This document shows, in pieces, positions 45,706 through 59,600 of a DNA stretch of 64,000 nucleotides. Each line of letters starts with the position of its first letter. The first letter of the stretch is position 1. This DNA comes from Capniomyces stellatus (taxonomy: Eukaryota; Kickxellomycota; Harpellomycetes; Harpellales; Legeriomycetaceae): positions 134,928-198,927 of the forward strand of contig LUVW01000009.1 of assembly GCA_001661515.1 (NCBI GenBank). The letters are read 5' to 3'. Position numbers and translations under genes: made by a program. A model generated the notes under the pieces. It made no database searches and was not told the origin of the DNA. It saw nothing but the letters and a program-made list of their open reading frames with translations.

Positions 45706-47650
45706 TCAAATAAATCTACGCGACCATTCGCGGGTGCACTGGCCCTTCACGTATCCAACATTGTACTTCTCGCATATACCGTTAGCACAGACGACTATAT
45801 CAACATATCCCAGATCAGAATAATAATAGGAATAGTAAGTAAGTAAATCAAGTGTCAAGTCAAATCATGTCAAATCAGATCAGATCGAACCAGTTAAAAC
45901 CAGTTAAAGCAAGAATAAACCAGGCATGCTATCCAGTTAATAAACAGATGTTGGGTTGCAATAGCAAAATAAGAGTAGAATTACCAATAATGCTGTCACC
46001 AGTTTGGTTGAATCCGCAAATGCAACGAACTTCGTTTTGAATGCGGAAATGCGCAAAAGACCATTCAGATGAAAAGTATTTTGGTAGGAGCCCCTTAATA
46101 AAACTCAAGCTAAAATACATATTTTTGGTAGCGCAAATAAATTAGAAGAAAAACATTGGATGAAATAACGAGCGTGATTAAGGACAACAAATACAAATAG
46201 CAGCAACAAATAAAAGTCAACCCAAAAAAGTGGGAATATAGATCGATTCTAGGTGTATAATCGATTAAATTTAATGTAGTGCACCATTGCATTTACCTTG
46301 ACTGTCTATTGCCTCTGCTGTTCTGCTCTGAAGTGGCAGTGATGCTACCTTCAGGATTGCTTTCTGCGTCCAGGTTAAAAACGTGGATTGTACCTTTGTC
46401 AGAGGAAACACACAGGCGTTTGGAGTCTGGACTGAAAGCCAAACTGTTCCGCGAAAGAACCATACAAAAACCAAATACCCGTTGTTATTATAACTCGAGT
46501 TAGCTAAACGATTTAAACATGAAAACAAACAAAAACATAATAAAAATGAATAACGCAATCTCAATTAACTCAACATACCTATATATATTTGCTCTGTCCA
46601 CCCCACGACGTAGTTCGTATAACAGCACCCCACCAACCGCACTGAACACACGTATCAGTGTTCCTTTTTCGCTTGCACTAGCTATTTTGGTTCCGTCTGA
46701 ACTAATGGCCAATGCACTTAGGGCTGTTGTGTGAGCAACAATAATGTTGATGTTTGCAGGACGTAACGCATCGTTGGTCAACTGCCTCTGGTTACTGGAA
46801 CCCTCGGCATCAACTGTAACTCTTTCGTTATTTACAGCCGCCTTCATCAAATTGCTGTCTGACCCAGAGTACGAACCGAGCTCCACAACCTGTATATGTC
46901 CCTTTTGGCGGCCAGGAAACACCAAAACACCATTGTCTGATTCGCAACTAAGCGCCCCAATCCCTTTGATATTGTCGTACGTTTCAAAAGCGTGGAGCTT
47001 TTGTGGCTGTGGCTCCAACGAACACACAATCGCCTTTGAACGCAGTAAAACAACTATCAAATCCCGCCGCAACATCACTTTTCTAACATCTGATCGAAAT
47101 TCTAGCTCCGAGATAATCTGTCTTGTAGAGTCATCCCACAACATCACTTTGTTTGGTGGGAACTGCGGGTTCCTCCCTCCCCCAACAAGCGCCAAAAAGT
47201 TTGACCGGTATAGCATTGTCACTTGCCCAATTCCTCCATTTTCAAACTCTACTTATTCAAATAGCACAGAAAAAAAATATTTGTTACCGTTTTTTTTTTC
47301 CTGTTTCAATGTTTTCTTTTTACTGTTTCTTTTAAATTAAATTTAGCTTCAAACACCTTCCTCCCCTCTCTCTATACATTTATTTTTTTTATCTTAATCC
47401 TCTAAAACGAGTCTTATCTAAAACTACCGACACTTAAACTATAAGTATTCGTGTGTGCTTTTAATTATCTTGATAAATTACCTCTACGCATTTTTTCTTT
47501 ATACGGATCGCTATTGTAGATGCGAATCCCGTTCTCTGTTCCAATAGCAAAGCATCCATAATCTTGGTTAAAATTAGAAAACAGCAAATCTGCTGCTCGT
47601 CCCTCTGAATTGTCTGACATTCCGTGCCCGTCCGCTAGTGTCAAATCCAT
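45706..47650 (-). CDS. HSV2: PROPPIN beta-propeller, WIPI3/WIPI4 (Hsv2) type
   Basis: PROPPINs bind PI3P and PI(3,5)P2 on endosomal and autophagic membranes. Five exons join in phase: 47650-47482, 47248-46579, 46443-46297, 46109-45985 and 45794-45706, giving 399 residues. Diagnostic stretches: [83 protein letters not shown], the lipid-binding ELRRG motif (LRRG as in WIPI3/4 rather than FRRG), [22 protein letters not shown] and [22 protein letters not shown]. These match WDR45/WDR45B rather than Atg18. An insert rich in Ser/Asn follows [10 protein letters not shown]. Its role in autophagy is inferred from family. Confidence 0.94.
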
Positions 47651-49646
47651 TGCGTTTGTTTTATTGCTACTGTTCTCGTTTCTATTGTTGTTTCTGTTGC
47701 TGTTGCTGTATTACTAACCTTTTCGAGGTTGTTTATTTTTACACTGCTCGGATTCTACTTTTACTTTTGAAAGTCCTATTCAAACTTTTACTACTTGTTA
47801 TTATTTTACTCGAGAAACTATAATAACGAATATGTTTTGCGTTTTAAATAACAAAAATTAATATTGTCTTTATCTCGCTATTCAGCCAAGTCTACGAAAA
47901 GCGCACATTTTGCTATTGCATTTTTGCCTACTTTAATACTAGACTCGATTTTCCCGCCTTTTTGCGCTTTTGAATCCGACCTTTTCCTATTGTTTTGTTT
48001 TGTGACATAATTCTGATTTTTCTTATTGTTTCAGTTCTTGCAATTGTTTACTTGTTTTATTCGTCTATTGTAGTGCTTGTTTATTTTTCTCAAATAGCTT
48101 AGCCAAAATAAATGATGCTTATTTACGTTATAATCAAATCAGAACCGTGCTTGTTACAAGACAGATTCAACGCCTGCTACCAAAACCATAGCCCAAAAAA
48201 ACTCAATAATAATGAAATTATACTCAAAACTACCAAGTACAGCTAACAGCCCATTAGTTTATAATCAAGCGACAAAGCTAGACTCGCCATCTTTATACCA
48301 TGTAGTACCTGGATCCTGGGTTACTTGACTCTGTGTATACATTACATCTTTTGACGGTTTATGGCGCTATTAATCGAGTGCTTTGTGTGTCTTGGACCAG
48401 TAAACTTACATGGACTATAATGGCTTCTACTACCCATGCTAGAGCCAACTTTGAGAAAGGGCAGCATCGCACAAGTCAAAACCGAAAAATAATATAAAAC
48501 TTGACCTGTTAATTGATCATGTGCGAGTTAAATCCTCGAGATTTTACATAAGGACAAGTCTTAATAAAAGCAACCAAACAAACACAAGACGCTATATAAC
48601 ACAAATTCGCTCAATCCAAGCTACCAATGCCAACTATAACAAGCTTAACCTGCTAGAGCCAAGCTTTTTTTGCTAATTATCATGGTGGCATGTTGGTAAT
48701 GTTTTCAAAAATACTGAATTTCTGTCTTTATCTCGAAATGTTTTGAACTGCTCTATAGCCCATCAACAAACCAGTTTGGGCTCTGCCTATTCATATTATA
48801 TCATTTCAACCTTTGCTTTGTCGATCAGCCTTTTAGAGTCTCTTTATTATTTTATTATTTAAGCTACATTCTCAGTGGCCAAGAAAGGTTCTACATGTAT
48901 TTTAATGTGGAGATAACTTTTGGTTGATGTTGACTTAATTTATGCCAATACTCAAGATGAAACAGTGATTAGCAATGGACCAAGTGTGTACAAGTCTATG
49001 GTGGACGAGCTGGCTCATAATAAAAAACTGATACAACTTGTAAAATTCTCTCTTTGCCTAGCTGTTTATAAGTGCGAAAAATAAAATAAATTTGCATCCA
49101 ACATACTTTTGTTGATATTATATCCAAGAAAATCAATTAATATCCAATAAAATTCAGCAACTAAGGCCGAGTCAAACCAGAGTTCTGGTCTAGGCTTAAT
49201 TGATTAGCAGCTCGAAACATTGATTTAAATCAAACACATATCAGAAACAAACTTTCAATATGTAGTAATACTGTGGTTACTCGGTCGAGTCAGAGCAGTA
49301 GCAGAGCAAATTTTGGATGTTTTTTTTGCCTTTCATCTCAATCGCTAACCACCAAAACTCCTAGAAAGAAAAAAAAAACATTACTCGGATTTTCAAAGTC
49401 CAACTCTTTTCCTTTTTTTATTGTACTAACGGAATATTTCAGAGTATTTTGTAACATAGTTGCTAAATAGGGTGTTCTCGGTTATATTACATTGACAAAC
49501 TCTGTATTGGAGACAATCTTAAATTCCTTGGAAACGCAATATTAGGGCATTTAAACTTTATACTCAAGTATATATTTACAGGAATAACAGTAACAGATAT
49601 AGATACAGGGTCGCCTATTGGCTAACGAAGGGGGGAAACATAGAAA
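47651..49646. other. divergent intergenic region between PROPPIN and LITAF-like genes
   Basis: Two kilobases of AT-rich sequence with no supported gene or RNA. Confidence 0.55.
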
Positions 49647-50858
49647 ATGGCAATTGACTATAAGCAGCGTACTGGTAGCAGAGCATCAAATACCATCAGT
49701 GGCAGTAGCAACACAAATGTAGCAACCCAAAAAAAGAAAAATAGCAAGCGGAAAAGCAGCAAGAAGATTCCAAAGCCGGTTGAGAATATCGATTATATAG
49801 AAGGACCCCGCGACCTTTCGTTGTATGATGATACGAATAACAGCAAAGTATCTAAAGATGACAACAGCTTGGAGAACGACAAAACGACAAGCACTGGGAG
49901 AACTGGGAGCACTGAGGCTAAAAGCAAAAACGATAGATACACAAACAGTACAGGAATTCCAAGCAAATTTAGTTCAATCATTATGTACGGTGAAGTTAAC
50001 TCTGATACTCAAAACAAGAGTGGTTTTGAAAGCAGCTCTGGAGGTAGAATTGAAGAAAACACTGAGGCTCATGTCAACGTAGAAGGCTTGGGATTGAGTA
50101 ATGTAGATTTTGAAGGCGAACGCCTGGCGGAAAAGAACAAGAGCGGCGGAATGGCTGTCAATACTAAAATACGATTGGATTGTAACATTGATGAGCCATC
50201 TGATGGTAGAAAAGAGCCAAGCCCGGACTTATGTTTGGGTACAATAGTAGATGGGACTAGCATACCAGGTCAAAGCATTGAATGTGAGGAATTAGGGGAC
50301 CAAGAAAATGGATTGATACAAAAAAGAGGAGCAAGTCACGAGAGTGGCGCCTCTACAAACCACGCCAATGCTCGCACGGCAAGTTCTAGTCATAACATTA
50401 CCAATGATAGTCCACCTCCTTACACAGCAAATGTGAGAACCACTGTTAGTGTTCATCCAGGCGCTCTTCATGGAACACCATATCAAACACCAACAATTGA
50501 TTTCGCTAATGCAAACACAAATGAGCCGGTGCTGGTGATTTGCCCAACATGTCGCATGGAGGTTGTCACAGTGGTAAAGCTAAAAGCAGGTAATATAGTA
50601 GCTAGACTTTGAAGCTTTGCTATTAAAGCTTACTAGCAATATTTGATTTAAATCTATTACTATAGTGATTACCAACACCGAACCCTCGTTTGATTTGTCC
50701 AATTAGGTTTTCAGGCTGGTATTTGTACAGCTATAACATGTTTGATATGCTGGCCTTTATTCTGGGTACCACTATGCTCGCCTGTGTGCTTGGATAGAGT
50801 GCACTTGTGTCCAAACTGCAACTCTGTTATCGCAATCGCGCCTCCTCAGCTTGATTAA
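49647..50858 (+). CDS. LITAF-domain (zinc-ribbon, membrane-inserting) protein with long disordered N-terminus
   Basis: Two exons (49647-50589 and 50707-50858) give 364 residues. Residues 1 to about 295 are low-complexity, rich in Ser, Asn, Lys and Glu, with a short PPPY late-domain-like motif (DSPPPYTAN). The C-terminal 70 residues are a LITAF domain: CPTC at its start, a hydrophobic stretch (FQAGICTAITCLICWPLFWVPL) and the closing HLCPNC. In this family the two CxxC knuckles form one zinc site and the hydrophobic part inserts into late endosomal membranes; PPxY motifs recruit Nedd4-type ligases and TSG101. The intron lies exactly between the N-terminal knuckle and the hydrophobic stretch. 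The start ATG is preceded by GAAA. Confidence 0.85.
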
Positions 50859-51057
50859 ATTGCAGCAGACAAAAAGATACAGTGTAGAGAGAGCCGACTT
50901 GGTTGATTTTATTTCGAATTACATATAGCTCAGACTAAAATTTCCTATTGGGAGAATTGTATTTAGCCTGATATTTGTGCTCTGATTTATGCCTATACAA
51001 CGCAACTGGCAAAAACGTACTTTAACCTAAAATAAAATGAATAAATCAGCAAAAAAT
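50859..51057. other. short spacer before the tRNA
   Basis: The 3' flank of the LITAF-like gene. It includes the T6 terminator of the tRNA on the minus strand. Confidence 0.6.
51051..51056 (-). terminator. RNA polymerase III terminator
   Basis: Six A on the plus strand are six T on the minus strand, one base after the tRNA 3' end. Confidence 0.8.
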
Positions 51058-51129
51058 GGGCTTGACCGGGGATTGAACCCGGGGCCTCTCGCACCCAAAG
51101 CGAGAATCATACCACTAGACCATCAAGCC
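51058..51129 (-). tRNA. tRNA-Pro (UGG)
   Basis: A complete 72-nt cloverleaf on the minus strand. The acceptor stem GGCTTGA pairs with TCAAGCC; the anticodon stem CTCGC pairs with GCGAG around loop TTTGGGT, so the anticodon is TGG. The T-arm has GGTTCAATCC (B box) and the D-arm TGGTCTAGTGGTA (A box). The discriminator base is C. There is no intron, and a T6 terminator follows. Confidence 0.97.
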
Positions 51130-53648
51130 GGATAAAATGTTGAAAAATTAGACTAACCTGACAATAAATTATTCTTACTATAGTTCTGGTAGCATGGCAC
51201 TTGCCAAGCCAAAAGTCGCTGCTTATTTAAATCAAGCCAGAGTACGATATAGTAGACTATTTGCTGTGTATTGGCTTGTTATATACAGTAATTGTTTAAA
51301 AACACTGTAGTGTGTTATTGCTACCATTGTACTTTCTTTTTTGCATTGAAAAAAACTCATTCCTGCCAAATTTTGCGAGCTAAAAATAAATTAAACGAAT
51401 TTGTAACTATTTGTAAAAGCAAAAAATAATAGATGCAAGGTGGCCCTGTAAAGTAAAAAAAGATGTCGAAACATTGTGATGCTTATCATGTGTCTAGTGT
51501 TTTCAGTTGCCTTGAAAAAATAAATTAAAAAAAACTAGTATGTTGTATTTTGGAGAGTGAGGGGGGGAGGGGGAAGGCGTGTAGATAAAAGTTTGGGTAG
51601 CTTATTTATTTAGGTAATGACACTATGTAAAACGTATGATGGATAAATAAGCTGAATACTTTTTGCATCTAATAAATAGATGAAAGATGGTAATAGAATC
51701 AGTAATAAAGAGTTCCTAACAAATTCGCGTACAATTCAAGGCGAATTAGCATTGTTAAAAGACCTTGAATATATTTTTAAATAAAAAAAATAAAAAACCT
51801 TGAATATAAAAACAATGATTGAAAGAATGTGGGTTTTGAAAGCCAGGCTAGATCTTCAAGAATGTTAATCGTGAAATACAACTGATTGGCAACTTGGATC
51901 AAATATAAATGACGGGTGGGCTGGAAGAGAAGCGAGTGATTTGTGTTTATATCTGAAGAATGCCTAAACTAGATTATGGTGCTGCACTAATGTTCTAGAA
52001 TTGATAGCGAGAGGGAGGGAGGGAGAGAGAAGCAATGATGTGAAAACCCACTTTTTCGAGTTGCAGTTAAAGGAAATGAACAAAGTATGGCGTAAAAAAA
52101 TCACTGAAATGTATTATTTGCGTACTGAGGCAAATCGGAAGTCTTGGAGTTCGTCGGGTAGATATTGGTTGAGGAATTGCATAAAAGTTAAATAAGTAGT
52201 GCTAGGAATTGACGAGTGTTTTGTAGTAGATATACGAATTAAACGCTATAACATACGCAATGTGATAGTTACAATTAAGAGGTGAGTTTGGTAGTTATCA
52301 ACAGCATTGGCGGTTATACTGGAAAGAAGATGACACGGTGTTGTAAAGTAAAAACCATCTAAAGTGGGGTTATATGCACATAACAAAGTCATGCACAGGC
52401 GCTTTATTCAGTGAAAAATCACCACAGGTGGTTATTACAAGAAAGATGCATAAAAAAGTGTCCGATAGTGGCCGAAAATGTGCGAAAAAGGGCGTGATTT
52501 GTAATTGGATTGTTTTCTGGCTAACGAGATTCTTGAGAATCTGAAGGAATCTGCGAGAATTGGATTATTAGTTGGGATGTAGAAGTGATACAAATTTGCA
52601 AATTACGCAGAAACAATGGCAAATGAGGAAGTAATTGTTATATGAGGGAGATGTTTAGTAAATCCCTCAGTTAAGAAGGGGGATTGGGTGAGGTTTTGGA
52701 AAAACAGGGGAAGATAAATTAAAGACCAGGAAGAAAACCCTAGTGAGTATATTATAATCGTAGATAATAACCACTTTGTTCAGGAACTGGGCGTGGTAAA
52801 AGTAAGGTTAGCTTGAAAGAGAAAACTAAAGTTTGAGATGAATTAACACAGAATGCTTGTGTAACAAGGATAAAGTAAAACAAAAACAAAACTGCATAGA
52901 AAAAGCGGAAAGAAAGGCGATTGAGTGGATAAAAAATTGCTTAAAGGCAATGAGAAGGAAATGAAAGAGAAGTGAAAGGACCAAATGGGGTTCGTACTTT
53001 TTCTATGTTGGGGAGATTGACACATGGACTCATTAAAGAGAGGAAAGTTTGTGGTCAAATTTAGTGACGAAACAAATTGGGAAAAAAAAGGAAAAGTAAA
53101 AAAATAAAATAAAAAGTTGGAATAAGGACAATGGTGCAAGTAAATACAAAACGCAAGTTGTGGTTGTAAAAACTGTATATGTGTCAAGATAGAGAAAAAG
53201 ACCAAAGTTAAAGAAACGAACTAAAAAAAAAAAATTCAGGTTAGGCTAAGCAGAATCAGGCACAGAAAAGCTAAAATTACAAAATAGATTAAGAGAGTTG
53301 GAAATATAGTAAAAGAGACGCAATAGTTTTACTTTGGCAATTTGAAAGGAAGACAAACATCAATAAGGGGAAAGCTTGTTTAAAAGTGCGAGTAAAAGTG
53401 AGCCAAAAGAGAAAACAACAAATACTGCAATATAAATACGAATATAGTAAACATACTGGTGTATATAGAAAAGGATAGGAAAAGAAGAGGAGAGGAAAAA
53501 AACCTCGATAGTAAGGAAGTGGAAAAGACAAGAAGAATAGGTAACGCTGGATACTTCAAAGGGAATCAAGAAGTTTGAAGAAAGGGGAGGCAGAAAGACA
53601 AATAAAAGCGGGGCCGGAACAAACAAGGAGATAAAGACTACAAAAGCG
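51130..53648. other. intergenic region upstream of UFD4
   Basis: About 2.5 kb. The last 800 bases are strongly purine-rich on the plus strand. They may be the leader of UFD4 or contain its first exon; an ATG at 53024 opens a 27-codon frame followed by GTAAAA, which I could not confirm. GAGGGA repeats occur near 52008-52031. Confidence 0.5.
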
Positions 53649-56600
53649 GTGGGTAGGAAAAGAGATAGAGAGCAAGCAGAGCAAAAAGGACAGTGGGAGA
53701 AAATAGAGTTTGTCGCATCTAACGAGCAGGAGAAGACGCAAGAGCCAGCAAAGAAACGGCGCAAAGTCAGTCAAAGAAACAACAAAAGCAAAACACAAAA
53801 CAAAAGCACAGGTGCGAGTACAAGCAAAAGCGCAGATAAGGGCAAAAGCAAGGACAAAAAAACAAAGAGAATTGGGGCAGAGGAGAGCAAAGGGAAAGAA
53901 GAAAGAGATATACTAGAAACAAGAAAGAAAACGACGGGAAATAGGGGCAAGGGTAGGGAAAGTCAAAATAAGAACAAAGAGGCGGTGCTTGGTAAAACAA
54001 AAGAACAAACAGAAACGAATTTGCAGAGATTAGAGGGAAGTAAGGTAGTTGAGGGTTTAAAATTTGACAAGGCTTTAGAGTTAAGTTTGAACATAAAGTT
54101 GGAATTAGGAATGAACATGGAAAAGAAGGGGATGGAGGGTAATAGTAGAAGAGGAGGCAAGAAGAAGAAAGAATTGGCCGAGGAATTTGAAGAGCTTGAG
54201 GATGAGCTTGTGATGAGAGGAGCTGAGGAGGGAGATGAGGAGGATGCAGAAATGAGGGATGAAATGGAAGAGCGATTTAGGGAAGCAGAGTACTATGATG
54301 AGGAAGGGGAAAATGAGGAGGAAGAGGAAGAGGAAGAGGAAGAGGAGGAGGAGGAGGAGAGTGTAATTAGGGGGGGTAAATCTATGGAGAATAGAGAGAG
54401 AAAAGAAAGAGAGAGTGAGGAAAGTGATAAGCAAAGCCATTTGAAAAGGTTTGAGGGGGGATTTGGGGAGATATTTGGGAGGGGATATAGGACAGAGTTC
54501 CGAAGAGCACTGACAAAGATTCAGAGTAGCATGTCGGTAGAGGAGCGGATGGTTGGGCTAGTTGAGATAAACGAGATGTTGTCAATGTCGACAGAGGAGA
54601 GTTTGTTGGGCTCGATAGAGATTGTGGTGGAGATAGCAGAGGAGCTGATGATAATAGTGAGGAGTTCGATGGAGATGGAGGAGACTTTGTTGGGGCTTCG
54701 GGGGATAGCAAACATGATAGAGGCACAGCCGAGCATTACGGGGTACTTGGTGCGACAGGGGCTGGCAAACATCCTGAGTGAGCATTTGCAGCAAATGCAG
54801 GATATTGATGTAGCGGACCAGGCACAAACAACGTTGGAGGTGGTAAGCAGAGATTACGGAGAGTTTGTTAGTAAGGCAGGGGGGATAATGTCGGGGCTGC
54901 AGTATATAGACTTTTTTACAGCAAGCAGCCAAAGAACGGCGATGCAGCTGGTGTACAACTGTATAGGGGCAAGGCAGGAGATTGGGGGTGAAAGTGAGGA
55001 GGGCAAGGAGGGGCTGGAAAGGGTGAAGATGGCGTTTCCACTTTTGCTGCAGGTATTGAACATGGCGGATGTGCGAGTGGTTGATTTGGGGTGGCAGTGT
55101 TTGGAGCGGGCGATTAATAGTGCAAAGGCGGAGGAGGACCTGGAGTGTTTGCTGGACTATACGAGCAACGTAGTAGGCTGTAAATGCGAGTTTATAGAGT
55201 TTATTGTAAGAAAAATCAAAGAAGAGTATGGAGGCAGGTATTGGACTTTGCAAATGAGAGTGGCAGGGTTTATAGCGGCGAAATCGGCAAACTTGGCGGG
55301 TATGATGGTGGATTTGGGAGTGTTTGAAGGGTTGAGTTTGGTGCTTGGAAGGGATGGTGGAATAGCAACAGATGTAAAAGCAAAAGCAACAGATGTAAAA
55401 GAAAAAGAAACAGGAAAAGAAAAAGAAAAAGAAAAAGAAAAAAAAACAGAAACAGGAAATACGGTCAAGTATAGCAGTAGGATTGACGAGGATTGGGAGG
55501 CGATAGGACTGTTACTGGGGATTCTTCCGAGTTTGGATTGTATAGTGAGGAATGAGGGTAAAGAGATTAGCCAGAGTAACAGTACAGGTGGGAGTAAAGG
55601 CGAGAAAATCAGAATGCAGATTGTGAGAGAAAACGAAATGGTTGAGGAGATCGTATGTAGGATGTTGATACCGCTTGGAATAGGGATTATCAAAAGCGAA
55701 GGAAGTGGAGTGTTTTGGGACCGGTCGATGGAGAGCGTACTGATAGGGGTATGGCTATTGAAGCGAGGGGGGATTGAGCGGAGCAGAGCTAGGAGTGAAA
55801 AGAACGGAGTGGAGATGAGCACAGAGACGAAACAGACTTTGGAGCTGAAAGTGTTTGCGCCGTGGTTGATTACGCAGGGCCAGTACGGAGACTTGAAGGT
55901 ACAGCTTGCGGGATTGCTTCTGGGATACAAATATCTGCAGATAGCAAGTAAGGAGGAGGAGGAAATGTATGAGAGACAAGGAGCAGTTTTGGTACTGGGT
56001 AGACTGACTGAAAAGAAAAGTAGAAACAAACTGAAACAGATGGAAAGTAAAGATGATAAAGAATTCAATGTTGAGAGCGGAGTCGAGTTGATGGAAAGTA
56101 TGATGGGAATAGGAGGCAGCCAGCTAGTGCTATCTGATGATGAAAGACAGAAAGTTGAAGAGGCAAAGATGTGGGTGATAAAAACATCGGGAATGTTGGT
56201 GGAAAAGTACTGGAGAAACCACAAGAATACCAAAGGAATAACAAAATCAAAATCAAGGTCAAAAACAAGAACAGGGTCAGAGTCAGATTCAGATTCAGAT
56301 TCAGATTCAGGAATGGAAATGGAGACAAGAAACAAGCCAAGTGTTGGGACAATAACAGGTCAGTTACTTGAATCAGCAAATAAGTCTAGACTAGCGTGGC
56401 AAGAATTGGTTGGCAAAGGAAAATCAGAAAAGAAAAGCCAGGAGCAGAAGGATGACAAAGGTATAGATAAAGAGACAGAGTTAGAGATGAAAAGTCGGGT
56501 TGTAAAAGGGTTGAAAGAGTTTCTGGAGGCAGTTTGTGGGAAAGAAGGAATTACTGGGCACGAGTTTGAGTTTAGTGGGTGGTTGGAATTGTTGGCAGAA

Positions 56601-59600
56601 ATAAGCAGACATATTATACTGAAAACTGAAATGTACAAAATAAGCAGAGGGATAATAATGGATGCAGTACTGGGAAGCAGGCAAGGGAAAGGAGGCAGAT
56701 TAGACAAGGCAAGTAAAAAGGAGGTGGAGAAGTTATTGGGACTGCTGTTTGAAACTTTAGAGTCAAAAGAAAATCTGGAAAGCAAACAAACGCCAAAAAC
56801 AAAATCGGACTTGGTGAGGCCAGCTGAGGCAATGCTGGCAAAACAGATGACTATCCGGGTATCGATAATGAAGGATGGGCAGGAGATGGAAAACAAGAGA
56901 GTGACCGAGTCGTTTTTAAAGCCAATGGTTCTTTCAGTATCGGCTATTGCACCTGTCAACACTATTGCCATGTACATTCGACCTAAAGTGGCTATAGCAA
57001 TGGCTATGACCAAACCATCAGTTAATAGTGTCAATAGTGTCAATAGTGTCAATAGTGTTAATAGTGTTAATACCACCAGTAAAAGTATTGATAATAGTAT
57101 AGATGATAATGATGATAATGACAGTAAAAGCATTGGAGATAGTAAAAGTGATAATAATAATAGTACAGAGCCAGAAAACACTAAAGATAACCGAGTGTTG
57201 AAAACCCATCATGACTTGTTGAGACAGTTGGCTGTTGCAGCAGGAATTCAAATTCCTGACCTTGAACCAATGCAAAACACTACAACTCCAGAGTGTGGAT
57301 CCAGTAGTCAAAACAGACACAGGGATATTAATCCTACTAGTACTACAGTCCATACCAAAGACAAGTCTAGTTCCAATTCCAATTCCAATTCCAATTCCAA
57401 TTCCAATTCCAACTCTAACTCTAACTCTAACTCTAACTCTAACTCGGATTTAGAATCAGAATTGGAATCAGAGTTGGAAGAGTTGGAATCGGAATCGGAA
57501 TTGGAATTGGAATTGGGATCAGAGCCAGAGTTAGAGTTGGAGGAATTGAAAGAATTAGAGGAATTGGAGCTACATAAAGAGTTGGAAAAGTTGGAAAAGT
57601 TGGAAAAGAGACTGTGCAGCAAAACCAGCAGTGATAAAGCCAAAGATAGGGAAAGCAGCGAGGAAATGGGGGGTAAAGATGGGCAGAGGGAAAACTGGAG
57701 GATTGATGTGTACTTATGCAGTCAGGATGAAGCCAAAGAACCTGAATTACTTGATATGAAAGAGTCGATATACCACGCGATACTGAAAGCCCAGTCGCAC
57801 GATTCTAGTGCAGAAACCGAGTTTGCGCCCTGGACCACAATATACAACCTAAAGTTCAGGCTGGTGTTTGGAGAAAAGCGGCCAAGTCCAGCAAGCAAGC
57901 AGGCAGAGACAAGCGGGTCGTATGCATCAGCATTGGCAACAGGTGGCTACGGAATGAACAATAGTTCTCAGATGCTGGCAAACACCGAGGCAAAATGGAG
58001 CGTGAAGATCTCGGACTTTTTGGTACAGACAGCCGACAACTTCAAGCAAGTTCTGGCTGTTCTGATGGCAACCAACGAGCTGATGTTCAAGTCAACCGAA
58101 TTGGTGGATCAGGTTCTGGGTAGCAGCGAGGATGAGTCTTTGTTTATAAACAAGAGGGTGAGCTTGAAGCTGCAGAAACTACTCGATGACCCCTTACTGG
58201 TTGGCGCAAAAGCCCTGCCAGAATGGACGTACAACCTGGTGTACCACTGCCCGTTCCTGTTCCCCTTTGAACAAAGAATGTTGTTTATGAAGTCTACCCT
58301 GCTGCCCATCAGCCGTGTGTTTAGCAGATGGCAGTACATAACCAACTCTGCTACGTCCACTAGCAATGGTTCAGCCAATACAAATACAAATACAAATACC
58401 AATACCAATACCAATACCAATGCCAATACCAATACCAATACCAATACCAATACCAATACAAATACAAATACCAACAATTTCGGTGCTGGGTATGGACTAG
58501 GGCTGGGGTATGGGCTAGGACTGAACAGCAATGGTTCAAATTCACCAAACCCAGCCATGTTTTCGCCATTCAACAGTAGTATTTCCATGAACCGCAGCGC
58601 AATCAAGGTAGGAAGCAAGAGTTACGACATGTCAGCGATTCTGCCAATAACAAGAATCAAGCGACAGAAGATTATGATAAGCCGAAAGTCGATGTTTGAG
58701 TCTGGCAAAATAGCAATGGATAAATTCTCCAACCTGAATGTGGTTCTTGATATTGAGTACCAGGACGAGGTGGGGACTGGCCTGGGTCCAACCCTGGAGT
58801 TCTACTCGAGTGTGTGTATTGATTTTACCCGCAAAAAGCACGCGCTTTGGGTCAATATAGACTCTGTTTCTGTTTCTGATTCTGTTTCTGATTCTGATTC
58901 TGATTCTGATTCTGCCGACAACAACGCTTTTGTTGACTTTGGAAACGGTCTGTTCCCAAGGCCTATATCCAAACGCCAAATGTCCAATTTCCAGTACCTA
59001 TGCCACGTCAACAAGTACAAGGAGCTGTTTGAGTACTTGGGCAAGTTTGTCGCCAAGGCCATTGTTGACGACAGGCCCATCGACCTGCCCCTACACCTTC
59101 ATTTCTTCAACCTGCTGTTACACCAAGAACCCCCGCAGCTGTCCAGCAACCCACACGTGCTTGCAAGTCAAGGCGACGAGGGCAGGGATATTGAGGAGAT
59201 GCTTGATGTTGCAAAGTCTATTGATCCACAGTTTGCTGCGTCTGTTGAAAGGCTATATGCAATGGTTACAACCAAGCTGGATCTGTACCATCAGTTATCC
59301 AGTGCCAAGTGCGCGGAAACAAATTTGGTTGTTGAGAAAGAGCTGGGTGAGTTGAAGCAATTGGTCGACAGTTTGGCCCTGGACTTTACGTTGCCTGGGC
59401 ACAGTGGGTATGAGTTGGTTGAAAATGGGTCCAACATTCCAGTGACGGTTGAGAACATCCAGCGGTACGTCCCGCTAGTTCTAGCAGAGTATGTGCGCGA
59501 GGGTGCAAGTGTTGCGGTGGAAAGTTTTAAGGTTGGGTTTGAGAGTGTTGCCAAGTCAGTTGATGTTCTGAGGATGTATACTTTGAGCGAGTTGGTCCAC

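Noticed and set aside
55157..56335. 392-codon minus-strand open frame inside UFD4
   Set aside because: It is a shadow of the purine-rich coding strand; its Ser/Leu/Pro-rich product mirrors Glu/Lys codons of UFD4.
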